64,000 bases of DNA, taken from positions 186,001 to 250,000 of the forward strand of contig JAHFUZ010000002.1 of NCBI GenBank assembly GCA_023264815.1, read 5' to 3'. Below the pieces are notes generated by a model. It made no database searches and was not told the origin of the DNA. It worked only from the letters and a program-made list of their open reading frames with translations. The stretch is from Arthrobacter sp. (GTDB lineage Bacteria > Actinomycetota > Actinomycetes > Actinomycetales > Micrococcaceae). Below, piece by piece: positions 55,841 through 64,000 of the stretch. Numbering within the stretch: the stretch's first letter is position 1; each line of letters opens with the position of its first letter. The position numbers and the translations under genes are program-made.

Positions 55841-57448
55841 TCAGGCGTGCAGGCGCGGCGCGTCGAAGAAGTCAACCTCGAAGCGGCACGAGTTCCGGAA
55901 AGCCTCCAGCATGGCCGCGCGTTCGTCGCCTGATGCTTTCCGTCCTGCCTCGTCAGCCATGGCGATCGCCTGGCGGGTGGCCCGGGCGAATTCCTCGTCC
56001 GCGTAGGTCCGCAGCCAGTCCGCATAGGGGTGCGCGTCCGGCTCACCGGCGGCAAGGAACTGGGAGTGAAGGGTTTGCCCCACCTCGGCGTACAGCCAAA
56101 AGCACGGCAGGACGGCCGCCACCAGCACTCCGTAACTGCCGGAAGCCGAGGCCGCCAGCAGGTGGTCCACATAGGATTTGGTGACCGGACCGAGGGCTGT
56201 CTCCACCGTGCGGGTGCTGAGCCAGGTGCGGTGCAGTTCCGATTCGACTTCGAGGCACTGCAGGGCGGACCTCGCCCAGAAAAGCTGCGCCTCTTCAGTG
56301 GGCGCCAGCGCGCTGGCACGGGCCAGTACCCGCGAATAGCCGTTGAGGTAGATGGCGTCCTGGGCGAGGTAGTAGGCGAACTGGTCCTCAGCCAACGTGC
56401 CGTCCGTCAGGTCGCGGATGAATGCCAGGCCGTAGATGGCCGCCAGGTCCGGGGCGGCCGCCTGCCGGAGCACCTCACTGAATGCCCCGGCAATGGGTGC
56501 CTGTTCCAGGTGGTGGAAGTGGTGGACGGGGCCGTTGCCGGTACCAACCTCCAGCTGGCCGGAAGCTTGCAGCGCACCGGCCAGCCACGGCTTGACACAG
56601 TTAAGCGAGGCTTCCCAGTCTCCCAGCCGGGCCTGTGCGGTGGCCATCGCTGAGGACAGCGAGCAGCCTGTGCCGTGGCTGTTGCGGGTGGGGATCCTGT
56701 CGCCGGCGACTTCCACCACCGGCCGGGACAGCAGTCCCCCGGTGTTGACCAGCGCATCCGGGCAGGAACCGCCGTCGAGATGGCCCCCCTTGACGAGGAT
56801 GGTGGCCCCGGTGGCCGAAGCAAGCAGCTTTCCCTGCTCCAGCGCGCCCGCCCAGTCCCGCGCCTGCGGCTCGCGCACCAGGATGGCCAACTCCGCAAGG
56901 TTGGGGGTGATCAGGTCCGCCAGGGGCAGCAGGGCCAGCAGGGCATCTTCGGCTGATTCCTTCAGGAGCCGGTCCCCGCTCGTAGCCACCATCACCGGAT
57001 CGAGAACCACGACGGCGGGACGCACCTTCTCCAGCCAGCTGCGGACAGTGTTAATCACGTCCACATTGCCCAGCATGCCGATCTTGACGGCGTCGATCGC
57101 GATGTCGTCGCTGATGGCATCAAGCTGCTGGCCCAGGAAGGAGGCAGGCGGCATATGGACGTCCCGGACACCGAGGGTGTTCTGAACAGTCAGGGCAGTG
57201 ATGGCTGCCATCCCGTAACCACCCAGGGCGGCGATGCTTTTCAGGTCGGCCTGGATGCCTGCGCCGCCAGACGGATCCGAGCCGGCAATGGACAGTACCC
57301 GGGGCGTATCGCGCAGCACGCCGGCCTGGCTGGATGCGCTGGACGAACCATGCACGCCCGCGCCGGGTGTGGATGCGCGGGCTGCCGACGCGGCCGGAGC
57401 CGGGGAAGCTGAGGGAATTGCTGAAGGAAGGACAGAGGTAGAAGCCAA
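55841..57448 (-). CDS. thiD: Fused HMP-P kinase ThiD and TenA-like thiaminase
   Basis: A 535-aa fusion. Residues ~48-300 are ThiD: LSIAGSDPSGGAGIQADLKS, VKIGMLGN, VLDPVMVATSGDRL and NSHGTGCSLSSAMA. Residues ~320-535 are TenA-like: YGLAFIRDLTDGTLAEDQFA, then YLAQDAIYL and the C-terminal LEAFRNSCRFEVDFFDAP. ThiD phosphorylates hydroxymethyl pyrimidine for thiamine synthesis, and TenA salvages pyrimidine from degraded thiamine. The start is TTG 57448 directly behind a TPP riboswitch. The N-terminal ~45 residues are low complexity, so a start further in is possible. Confidence 0.92.
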   Translation of the reverse strand: MASTSVLPSAIPSASPAPAASAARASTPGAGVHGSSSASSQAGVLRDTPRVLSIAGSDPSGGAGIQADLKSIAALGGYGMAAITALTVQNTLGVRDVHMPPASFLGQQLDAISDDIAIDAVKIGMLGNVDVINTVRSWLEKVRPAVVVLDPVMVATSGDRLLKESAEDALLALLPLADLITPNLAELAILVREPQARDWAGALEQGKLLASATGATILVKGGHLDGGSCPDALVNTGGLLSRPVVEVAGDRIPTRNSHGTGCSLSSAMATAQARLGDWEASLNCVKPWLAGALQASGQLEVGTGNGPVHHFHHLEQAPIAGAFSEVLRQAAAPDLAAIYGLAFIRDLTDGTLAEDQFAYYLAQDAIYLNGYSRVLARASALAPTEEAQLFWARSALQCLEVESELHRTWLSTRTVETALGPVTKSYVDHLLAASASGSYGVLVAAVLPCFWLYAEVGQTLHSQFLAAGEPDAHPYADWLRTYADEEFARATRQAIAMADEAGRKASGDERAAMLEAFRNSCRFEVDFFDAPRLHA

Positions 57449-57452
57449 GGAG

Positions 57453-57532
57453 ACATCCCTTCGCCGGTGCTAACCGGACAGGTTCAACGGGTCTGGATCT
57501 CAGCCGGCTCTCTGCGCGGCACCCCGTGTCAG
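57453..57532 (-). ncRNA. TPP riboswitch (THI element)
   Basis: On the minus strand it reads GGGGTGCC, then GCTGAGA near the middle, ACCCGTTGAACCTG, then CCGGTTAGCACCGGCGAAGG, the recognised TPP-binding core. It ends in a GAAGGGA sequence that can act as the ribosome binding site of the thiD-tenA gene (TTG at 57448), so TPP probably blocks translation. Confidence 0.95.
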
Positions 57533-57586
57533 TTACCCACCCTAGCGCCTTGTCGGTTCCGCCGCCCCAGATGAAGGCCGGAAATG

Positions 57587-57633
57587 CAGGATGCCCGCGG
57601 CCGCCCCGGAAAGGGGCGGCTGCGGGCATCCTG
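57587..57633 (-). terminator. Strong hairpin after rne
   Basis: A 21-bp stem with one mismatch, CAGGATGCCCGC and GCGGGCATCCTG at its ends, GGAAA loop on +, lies 21 nt beyond the rne stop. Very GC-rich and without a T-run. Confidence 0.7.
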
Positions 57634-57653
57634 GCAGATGTCCCTGTGGTGGC

Positions 57654-60600
57654 TCAGAGTTCCGAAGCGGGAACCCCGACACCCAGGATGATGGGGGCGC
57701 TGCTCTCTGCCGGCTTGGCTGCTGCCGGAGCCGTGGGCTCCGGCGCCTTGGCCGCATGGGTGTGACCCGTTGAGGCTGCCGGAACTGCTTCATGGTGTTC
57801 CACCGTGGTGGCGTTGGCTGCACCCTGGGCACGGCTGGCGCTCCGGTTCCGCCGCGGGCGGCGTGTCCGGGACTGCTCGGTGTGGTCGGAGTAGTCCTTC
57901 TCCACCGGCGTTGTAGCCACAGCAGCAGGCGCCTGACGGGCGGGAGCCGCGGGCTGGCGCTCAGCAGGGAGACCCTCGGCCGACTGGCTGTCCGGGTGCG
58001 CGTCCGCCGCCGGGGCCGGCTCGCCAAGCTTGGCGAACGCTTCCGCAAGTCGGTCCAGGGTCAGGGCCGGAGCCTGGGGCTGTTCCTCGTGGTGTTCAAC
58101 GAACGGCAGCACCACCTGTTCGCCGCCAAATGTCAGCACGGCAGCAGGCCTGCCCGTGGCGTCGGCCTCGGACCGATCTGCCGGGGCGGGAGCAGCAGCA
58201 CCGGCTGCCTTGCCCGCAGCGGCCACTTCCTCGTCGTGCAGGTGCGCGGCGTGGGCTGCGGCGGCAATGTTGGCGAGGGCTGCCCGCGTGGCCTCGGCTT
58301 TGGCGTGGCGCTCGGCGTCACTCGGATCCGGGTGGACCGTGTGGACGTGCACCGGAGCGGCCGGCGCTACGTCCAGGGCCTGGCCGCCGCGGCCGCGGCG
58401 GCGTTTCCGGTCGGTCCGGCCACCCTGGGCATCCGGGCGCTGGTTTTCCGTGCGCTGGCTGTCAGTGCGCTGCGCTTCCGGGCGGCTGTCCGCACGCTGC
58501 ACATGGTGTTCGGCTGCCACGGTGTTGGCGCGGCGGTGTTCCACGGGGTCGTCGTGGGTGACCACGCCTCGGCCGGCGCAGGTTTCGCACTGTTCGCCGA
58601 AGACTTCCAGGAGACCGGTGCCCATGCGCTTGCGCGTCATCTGCACCAGGCCCAGGGAGGTCACTTCTGCCACCTGGTGCTTGGTCCGGTCACGGCCCAG
58701 GCATTCCACCATGCGACGGAGTACCAGGTCGCGGTTGGACTCGAGGACCATGTCGATGAAGTCGATGACAATGATGCCGCCGATGTCCCGGAGCCGGAGC
58801 TGCCGGACCACTTCTTCGGCCGCTTCAAGGTTGTTCTTGGTGACGGTCTCCTCGAGGTTGCCGCCGCTGCCGGTGAACTTGCCGGTGTTGACATCCACCA
58901 CGGTCATGGCTTCAGTGCGGTCGATGACCAGCGAGCCGCCGGAGGGCAGGAAGACCTTCCGTTCCAGCGCCTTGTGGATCTGCTCATCGATCCGCCATGC
59001 AGCGAAGATGTCCTGGTCCTTGGTCCACTTTTCCAGGCGGCCCACCAGGTCCGGCGCCACGTAGGTGACGTAGGCCTCGATGGTGTCCCAGGCCTCCTCA
59101 CCGGAGACGATCAGCTTGGAGAAGTCCTCGTTGAAGACGTCGCGGACCACCTTGATGGTGAGGTCAGGTTCGCCGTACAGCAGTTCGGGGGCCAGGATCT
59201 TCGTGGAGGTGGACTGGCTTTCGATGCCTTCCCACTGGGCCCGGAGCCGGTTGATGTCATGCGTGAGCTCCTCTTCCGAGGCACCCTCGGCAGCGGTACG
59301 GACAATCACACCGGCGTGCTCGGGCAGGCGGTCCTTGAGGATCCGCTTAAGCCGGTTGCGTTCGACGTCGGGCAGCTTGCGCGAGATGCCGGTCATGGAA
59401 CCGCCGGGCACATAGACCAGGTAGCGTCCGGGCAGGGAGATCTGGCTGGTCAGGCGCGCGCCCTTGTGGCCCACGGGATCCTTGGTCACCTGGACCAGGA
59501 CAGTGTCCCCTGACTTCAGCGCGTTTTCGATCCGGCGCTGCTTGCCTTCGAGATTGACCGCTTCCCAGTTAACTTCGCCCGCGTACAGCACGGCGTTGCG
59601 GCCGCGTCCAATATCAACGAACGCCGCTTCCATGGAGGGCAGGACGTTCTGGACCTTGCCGAGGTAGACGTTGCCGATCAGGGAGTCCTGCTGGGTCTTC
59701 GAGACGAAATGCTCGGCCAGGACGCCGTCTTCGAGGACGCCGATCTGGATTCTGTCATCGCGCTGCCGGACGATCATCTGGCGGTCCACCGATTCGCGGC
59801 GGGCCAGGAACTCGGCCTCAGTGATGACGGTGCGGCGCCGGCCCGTATCGCGGGACTCGCGGCGGCGCTGCTTCTTAGCTTCGAGCCTGGTGGAGCCCTT
59901 GACGCTGGCCACCCGGTTGTTGACGGGCGCCTCGGTGACCGGGCGGGGAGCGCGGACACGGGTGACGGTGTTGGGCGGGTCGTCGCCCTCGCCGCCGGTC
60001 AGCTCCAGGTCCTGGTCGCCACGGCGGCGGCGACGACGGCGGCGGGACGTTACGCCGTCGTCCGGCCGGCCGCTTTCATCATCGTCCTCTGCGGCACCAT
60101 CCTGCCCACCCTCGGTATTGTCGGCGGTGCTGTCAGCGTCGCCCTCGCCGGTGCGGCTGCGCCCACGGCGGCCACGGCTGCGGCGCCGGCGGCGGCTGGA
60201 GGCGTCGTCAGCATCGTCGTCTTCGGCGTCGTCCTCTTCCGGTTCTTCCACAACGGCAGCAGCGGGCCGGACAACAGTGGACAGGTCAGGTGCCTGGAAG
60301 AGGACGGACGTGGCCGAGCCCGGCTCCATGAACAGTGAACCGAACGGGCTGACCGGCTCAGCGGTGGAGGGCTCTTCGGCGGATGCGGCGTCTGCCGGGG
60401 CCGGCGATTCCGGTGCGGCGGCAACTGCTTCAGGAACGGCAGCAGGAGTTGCTTCGGGGGCTATTTGTCCTGCGGCCACAGCGGACGCAGCGGCGGCCTC
60501 GGGTGCTGCCGGTTCGGGGGCACCCGCAGCAGCGTCAGGTGCTGCGGCCTCCGTCACTGCAGTTTCCGCAACGGCTGGCTCTGGAGCCGAGGTCTTGCGG

Positions 60601-61001
60601 GTGGCAACCCTGCGGCGGCGGACCGGTTTGGCCTCGGCGTCCGGCTCCGCGACGGGCACGGCGGCGTCCGCAGCGGGCGCTTCGGTGGAGACTTCTGCAG
60701 GTGCGGCTTCAGCGGCGGCGTCTTCGGCGAAGGCGGGAAGGGGCTCAGGCTCTGGTTTCTTGCGGGCGCGGGTCCGGCGGACGGGGGCTTTGGGTTCCGG
60801 CACCGCTGCCTCTGCGGCGTCGGCCTGGGGCGCTGCTTCGGGCTGGACGGCTGTTTCGGTCACAGGCCCCGCGTCGGTGGCATCTGCGGCACCCGCCTTC
60901 GGCACCGCCTTGCGACGGGTGCGGGTGGCCTTCTTGGGCGCCTCGGTGGTTTCAGTGCCCTCTGCTTCAGCATTAACGGCCGGTGCTTGTTCATTTTCCA
61001 T
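57654..61001 (-). CDS. rne: Ribonuclease E/G family protein
   Basis: The start is ATG 61001 (MENEQAPAV) with AGGAGTG upstream. The 1115-aa protein has an N-terminal Ala/Pro/Glu arm of about 400 residues, then a RNase E core: S1 domain with QIGVLEDGVLAEHFV (about 418-432) and GNVYLGKVQNVLPSMEAAFV. The catalytic DRTEAMTVVDVNTG carries the Asp metal ligands (about 697-710), and the zinc-link CETCAGRG is near 804-811. The ~300-residue C-terminal arm is Arg/Ala/Pro-rich. It cuts AU-rich single-stranded RNA in mRNA decay and rRNA processing; arms on both sides are the actinobacterial type. Confidence 0.95.
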   Translation of the reverse strand: MENEQAPAVNAEAEGTETTEAPKKATRTRRKAVPKAGAADATDAGPVTETAVQPEAAPQADAAEAAVPEPKAPVRRTRARKKPEPEPLPAFAEDAAAEAAPAEVSTEAPAADAAVPVAEPDAEAKPVRRRRVATRKTSAPEPAVAETAVTEAAAPDAAAGAPEPAAPEAAAASAVAAGQIAPEATPAAVPEAVAAAPESPAPADAASAEEPSTAEPVSPFGSLFMEPGSATSVLFQAPDLSTVVRPAAAVVEEPEEDDAEDDDADDASSRRRRRSRGRRGRSRTGEGDADSTADNTEGGQDGAAEDDDESGRPDDGVTSRRRRRRRRGDQDLELTGGEGDDPPNTVTRVRAPRPVTEAPVNNRVASVKGSTRLEAKKQRRRESRDTGRRRTVITEAEFLARRESVDRQMIVRQRDDRIQIGVLEDGVLAEHFVSKTQQDSLIGNVYLGKVQNVLPSMEAAFVDIGRGRNAVLYAGEVNWEAVNLEGKQRRIENALKSGDTVLVQVTKDPVGHKGARLTSQISLPGRYLVYVPGGSMTGISRKLPDVERNRLKRILKDRLPEHAGVIVRTAAEGASEEELTHDINRLRAQWEGIESQSTSTKILAPELLYGEPDLTIKVVRDVFNEDFSKLIVSGEEAWDTIEAYVTYVAPDLVGRLEKWTKDQDIFAAWRIDEQIHKALERKVFLPSGGSLVIDRTEAMTVVDVNTGKFTGSGGNLEETVTKNNLEAAEEVVRQLRLRDIGGIIVIDFIDMVLESNRDLVLRRMVECLGRDRTKHQVAEVTSLGLVQMTRKRMGTGLLEVFGEQCETCAGRGVVTHDDPVEHRRANTVAAEHHVQRADSRPEAQRTDSQRTENQRPDAQGGRTDRKRRRGRGGQALDVAPAAPVHVHTVHPDPSDAERHAKAEATRAALANIAAAAHAAHLHDEEVAAAGKAAGAAAPAPADRSEADATGRPAAVLTFGGEQVVLPFVEHHEEQPQAPALTLDRLAEAFAKLGEPAPAADAHPDSQSAEGLPAERQPAAPARQAPAAVATTPVEKDYSDHTEQSRTRRPRRNRSASRAQGAANATTVEHHEAVPAASTGHTHAAKAPEPTAPAAAKPAESSAPIILGVGVPASEL

Positions 61002-61467
61002 ATGTGGCAACACTCCTGCCCCTGACGTACCGCCACATCCGGCACCCATTGGGGCACATATTGTCAAAACCCGCAGGCGTTGACAGAAGTCAAGTGGATG
61101 CTCCCAGGTTCGCACCGGCAATGGGGTGCGGCAGCCCGTAGGAGCCGTTGGCTGAGTCCTGGAACCCGTTGTTCTTCACGCCACAACCAGGTGCCGTCCA
61201 ATGGAGTGGCGGGAGGCCGGATGAGAGAATCCGAAGCCTGCCCTGCTCGTCATTGGCGGTCTTGAAACAAGCCACCGGACCGGAGTCCGAATGTGGGTCG
61301 GCCTCCAGCCACGTTCATTCTCTCACACCCGCGCCTCAAGGCAGCGGAAGCAAGGGTAACCGATCCGCCCGCACGGCAGCCGGCCCATGCATTGGCTGGA
61401 GGCCGCCCTCAGGTGCCGGCGTTACAATCAGGGCAAGGAGCACCCGAAACAAAGGACGCCACAGACC
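61002..61467. other. 466-nt gene-free region between rne and the VKOR gene
   Basis: Divergent promoter region. It holds the rne leader (probably long, as rne leaders often are) and the VKOR promoter. TTGACT at 61086-61081 and TTGACA at 61064-61059 on the minus strand are -35-like, but no matching -10 is clear. No ORF is convincing. Confidence 0.5.
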
Positions 61468-62142
61468 ATGCCCAGCATTTCCCCGCACGGCACCGATACG
61501 CCGACCGCCTCGCCCGTCGTCGAACCGTCACCGGCGGCCTCCCGGTCGGTACCGCCCATGGCGCGCAACCGGCCCTTCGGGTGGCTGCTGGTCATTACCG
61601 GCGTCATCGGCTGGCTGGCCTCAGGCACGCTGGTGCTGGAGAAGCTCGAAGTCCTCAAGGATCCCAACCACACCACGGTGTGCGATGTGAATCCGTGGAT
61701 CTCCTGTGGCCAGGTGATGCAGACCTGGCAGAGCTCGGTCTTCGGGTTCCCGAACATGTTCATCGGCATTGTGGCCTTCGCCATCATCATCACCGTAGGA
61801 ATGGCACTGCTGTCCGGGGCCACGTTTGCCCGCTGGTACTGGGCCGGGGTCCAGGTTGGCGTTACCCTGGGCTTCGCATTTGTGGTGTGGCTGTGGTCCC
61901 AGGCCCTGTACGTGATCCATATCCTGTGCCCGTTCTGCATGATCGTTTGGGCAGCCATGATCCCGTTGTTTGTCTGGACCACCATCCGGAACATCAGCCA
62001 CGGAGTCATCCCCGTACCCGCCGGTGCAGCCAAACTCCTGGGCGACTCGGGCTGGATCATCACTGCCCTGCTCTACGTTGCCGTCATCGCCACCATCTTC
62101 TTCGCGTTCATCCAGGTGTTCGCCGGAACCTCAGGCTTCTAG
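61468..62142 (+). CDS. Vitamin K epoxide reductase (VKOR) family membrane protein
   Basis: The start is ATG 61468, with AAAGGA upstream. The 224-aa protein has five hydrophobic segments beginning near 38. The loop cysteines are in VCDVNPWISCGQVMQTW (two Cys), and the membrane CxxC is HILCPFCMIVW. It oxidises a DsbA-like partner and passes electrons to quinone, replacing DsbB in actinobacteria, in the cytoplasmic membrane. No DsbA gene is adjacent. The convergent ndk is separated by a very long hairpin. Confidence 0.93.
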   Translation: MPSISPHGTDTPTASPVVEPSPAASRSVPPMARNRPFGWLLVITGVIGWLASGTLVLEKLEVLKDPNHTTVCDVNPWISCGQVMQTWQSSVFGFPNMFIGIVAFAIIITVGMALLSGATFARWYWAGVQVGVTLGFAFVVWLWSQALYVIHILCPFCMIVWAAMIPLFVWTTIRNISHGVIPVPAGAAKLLGDSGWIITALLYVAVIATIFFAFIQVFAGTSGF

Positions 62143-62157
62143 CTTCCCCACCCCCGA

Positions 62158-62218
62158 ATCGAGGAAACAGATAAGGCCAATGTCCACGCCGGACATTGGC
62201 CTTATCTGTTTCCTCGAT
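62158..62218. terminator. Very long perfect hairpin between converging VKOR and ndk genes
   Basis: Two 28-bp arms, 62158-62185 and 62191-62218, are exact reverse complements around an ACGCC loop. It begins 15 nt after the VKOR stop and ends 21 nt before the ndk stop codon. A bidirectional terminator is likely although T-runs are short. The length of the stem is exceptional. Confidence 0.8.
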
Positions 62219-62239
62219 GAGGATTCCTGCTGGGGGCTA

Positions 62240-62659
62240 TCAGCCCTGGAACCAAATCTTGATTTCGCGCTCGGCCGAGTCCGCCGAGTCGGAACCGTGG
62301 ACCAGGTTCTGCTGGACCTTCAGGCCCCAGTCGCGGCCGAAGTCGCCACGGATGGTGCCAGGGGCGGCCGTAGTGGGGTCAGTGGTTCCGGCCAGGGACC
62401 GGAAGCCTTCAATAACGCGGTGGCCTTCGAAGATCGCGGCAACCACAGGCCCGCTCAGCATGAACTCCACGAGCGGCTCGTAGAACGGCTTGCCCACGTG
62501 CTCCTCATAGTGCTGCTCCAGGAGCTCACGGGTGGCGTCAACCTTCTTCAGCTCCGCCAGGGTGTATCCCTTGGCCTCGATGCGGCTCAGGATGGCACCG
62601 CTGAGGTTGCGGGCCACGCCGTCGGGCTTGATCAAAACGAGGGTGCGCTCAATGCTCAC
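62240..62659 (-). CDS. ndk: Nucleoside diphosphate kinase
   Basis: The start is GTG 62659 with GGAG 7 nt upstream. The 139-aa product has [36 protein letters not shown] and the active-site histidine in [16 protein letters not shown]. It evens out nucleoside triphosphate pools. It follows the DUF4233 gene by 37 nt. Confidence 0.97.
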   Translation of the reverse strand: MSIERTLVLIKPDGVARNLSGAILSRIEAKGYTLAELKKVDATRELLEQHYEEHVGKPFYEPLVEFMLSGPVVAAIFEGHRVIEGFRSLAGTTDPTTAAPGTIRGDFGRDWGLKVQQNLVHGSDSADSAEREIKIWFQG

Positions 62660-62696
62660 AGTTGCTCCAATGCGTTGGTGGGGTTTCGGGACAAGT

Positions 62697-63143
62697 CTAC
62701 GAGGCCGGCGGGGTGTCACCGTGCGCAGCGTCCCATTCCGCCTGGTCGCGTTCGCGCTTGGCTGACTCCGTGTCGATCCGGATGCCCGTACGGATCCCGT
62801 ACCACCAGGCCAGTCCGAACAGGGCGCCCACCAGGAACATCATGGGTTCCACTATGCCGGTGAGGATCAGCACAATCTGCAGGATCCACCCCAGTGCCAC
62901 GCCCCATGGCTTGGAAAGGACGGCGCAGGCGAGGACCATAACCAGGCTGAGGGCGATGCCGGTCCCCAAAATGAGGGCCGGCGGAATTTCCCCGCGCTTG
63001 AGGCCAAAGACGGCCAGCGTGGCGAAAAAGACCACAAACGCCTCCAGCAAAAGAACAGTGGAAGCGAACATCACCTTGGTGGAACGGCGCTTCTTGGGCA
63101 TTCCGGGGCGCCACTCACGCTGGGCCCTTGTCAGCTTGGCCAT
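62697..63143 (-). CDS. DUF4233 membrane protein
   Basis: The start is ATG 63143, 2 nt after the folC stop. The 148-aa protein has four hydrophobic helices from about residue 25 ([20 protein letters not shown], then [20 protein letters not shown], and [20 protein letters not shown]). This family is found between folC and ndk in most actinobacteria. Function unknown. Confidence 0.9.
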   Translation of the reverse strand: MAKLTRAQREWRPGMPKKRRSTKVMFASTVLLLEAFVVFFATLAVFGLKRGEIPPALILGTGIALSLVMVLACAVLSKPWGVALGWILQIVLILTGIVEPMMFLVGALFGLAWWYGIRTGIRIDTESAKRERDQAEWDAAHGDTPPAS

Positions 63144-63145
63144 GA

Positions 63146-64000
63146 CTAGACCTCCGTCTTTCCAAGCAGAATCCGGGCTTCCGCCACCAGGGTGATGGAC
63201 CCGGTCACCAGCACGCCGCCGGCCAGGTCGTTGTTGGCTTCGGCGCGTTCGACGGCCCATTCCAGGGCGTCGTCGAGCTTGTCCGCGATATGGATGTTCT
63301 CCTCACCGAAGCCCAGTTCCACGGCCAGCTCAGCCAGTTCCGCGGCAGGGACTGCACGCGGTGAGTTGGACTGGGTGAAGCAGTATTCCTCAGCCAGGTC
63401 GCCCAGCGATTCCTTGAGCTGGCGAAGGATTTCTTCGGCGTCCTTCTCCTTAAGGACTCCCACCACGGGGACGAGCCGCGTAAAGCTGAATGCCTCCCGG
63501 ATGGCCTCGGCCGAGACCCTGATGCCGTCCGGGTTGTGGGCCGCGTCCACGATGATGGTGGGGGCAGTCCGGACAACCTCGAGCCGGCCGGGGGACGTGA
63601 CGGCGGCAAAGGCTTCCTGCAGCACCTCGGCGTCGAGTTCCTTTTCGCCGCCGAAGAATGCCTCCAGCGCTGCCACGGCAACGGAAGCGTTCTGGGCCTG
63701 GTGCGCGCCGTGTAACGGCAGCAGCAGGTCCGGATACCGGCCGGCGATCCCCTGGATGCTGACCACCTGGCCGCCAACGGCCACTGCCCTGGATTCGACG
63801 CCGAATTCCACGCCCTCGAACCGGAACGGCACTGCCACGTCCTTTGCCTTTTCGAGCAGCACCTGGGCAGCATCCACGGGCTGCGCGGCGCTGATGAGGT
63901 AGCCGCCGGGCTTGATGATGCCGGCCTTCTCGTATGCGATGTCCTCGGTGGTGTCGCCCAGCAGGTCCGTGTGGTCCAGGGAGATGGGCGTGACGACCGA
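63146..64000 (-). CDS. folC: Folylpolyglutamate/dihydrofolate synthase FolC, 5'-truncated
   Basis: The frame is open to the right edge: beyond the GTG at 63877 it reads VVTPISLDHTDLLGDTTEDI and YEKAGIIKPGGYL, typical FolC, so the start is outside. The visible C-terminal part has IIVDAAHNPDGI and VPVVGVLKEKDAE. It adds glutamates to folates and makes dihydrofolate. The 3' end is intact. Confidence 0.94.
   Translation of the reverse strand, partial: SVVTPISLDHTDLLGDTTEDIAYEKAGIIKPGGYLISAAQPVDAAQVLLEKAKDVAVPFRFEGVEFGVESRAVAVGGQVVSIQGIAGRYPDLLLPLHGAHQAQNASVAVAALEAFFGGEKELDAEVLQEAFAAVTSPGRLEVVRTAPTIIVDAAHNPDGIRVSAEAIREAFSFTRLVPVVGVLKEKDAEEILRQLKESLGDLAEEYCFTQSNSPRAVPAAELAELAVELGFGEENIHIADKLDDALEWAVERAEANNDLAGGVLVTGSITLVAEARILLGKTEV

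Noticed and set aside
57792..59513. 573-aa open frame on + opposite rne
   Set aside because: Shadow of the RNase E gene, no recognisable domain.

Overview
The window is high-GC, densely packed DNA with 4-nt start/stop overlaps, many GTG/TTG starts and class Ib ribonucleotide reductase. It also has the L21-L27-Obg-proB-proA-nadD-rsfS order, an RNase E/G with long disordered arms, and DUF222/HNH (13E12-type) genes. Together these point to an actinobacterium of the family Micrococcaceae, most likely Arthrobacter or a close relative such as Pseudarthrobacter. This is a chromosome segment; no plasmid or phage backbone is visible.

Layout. 1-2.8 kb: the end of a CAP-domain protein, then the conserved actinobacterial trio histidine phosphatase / DUF3090 / SCO1664-like kinase-fold protein. 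2.9-20 kb: an accessory region bounded by two directly repeated DUF222-HNH endonuclease genes, the second broken by a frameshift. Between them lie an unknown three-gene operon (35-aa, 383-aa and 103-aa products), two membrane-anchored proteins, and a large type I restriction-modification operon. That operon reads: an HTH + degenerate methylase + TRD-like protein, hsdM, hsdS, a 79-aa bridging ORF, a DUF1016 (YhcG-like) PD-(D/E)XK nuclease, and hsdR. A broken membrane protein and a RelE/Phd toxin-antitoxin pair follow. 20-24 kb: nrdHIEF. 24.5-28 kb: a cyclopropane synthase / DUF1365 / FAD oxidoreductase operon with a divergent LysR regulator. 29-33 kb: a DUF2004-type protein and metF-metE. 33.5-38.7 kb: a MoxR-DUF58-VWA (Bat-like) operon. 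39-43.6 kb: a sugar ABC importer and a ROK regulator. 43.7-47.4 kb: an rRNA-type methyltransferase, a flavin monooxygenase-like protein and a second Cfa-type methyltransferase. 47.4-47.9 kb: two tRNA-Ala(GGC) genes. 48-55.6 kb: the rplU-rpmA-obgE-proB-proA-nadD-rsfS block. 55.8-64 kb: a TPP-riboswitch-controlled thiD-tenA fusion, rne, a VKOR protein, ndk, DUF4233 and folC (running off the end).

The most interesting part is the 2.9-20 kb defence-type region. All three stand-alone nuclease genes (both HNH genes and the DUF1016 nuclease) are preceded by the same promoter-like sequence, ATGTCAGAC-N8-(-10). This resembles the RecA-independent (PafBC-type) DNA-damage promoter of mycobacteria. Three palindromes that start ATT and end CAAT, all in the same codon phase, lie in the ORF bridging hsdS to the nuclease and inside the nuclease gene itself. 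A separate inverted repeat pairs the nuclease start codon with its own -35 region. The first gene of the restriction operon looks like a fused HsdM/HsdS relative that has lost its catalytic motifs. Taken together, this suggests a restriction system with a damage-responsive nuclease module and an unrecognised accessory subunit.
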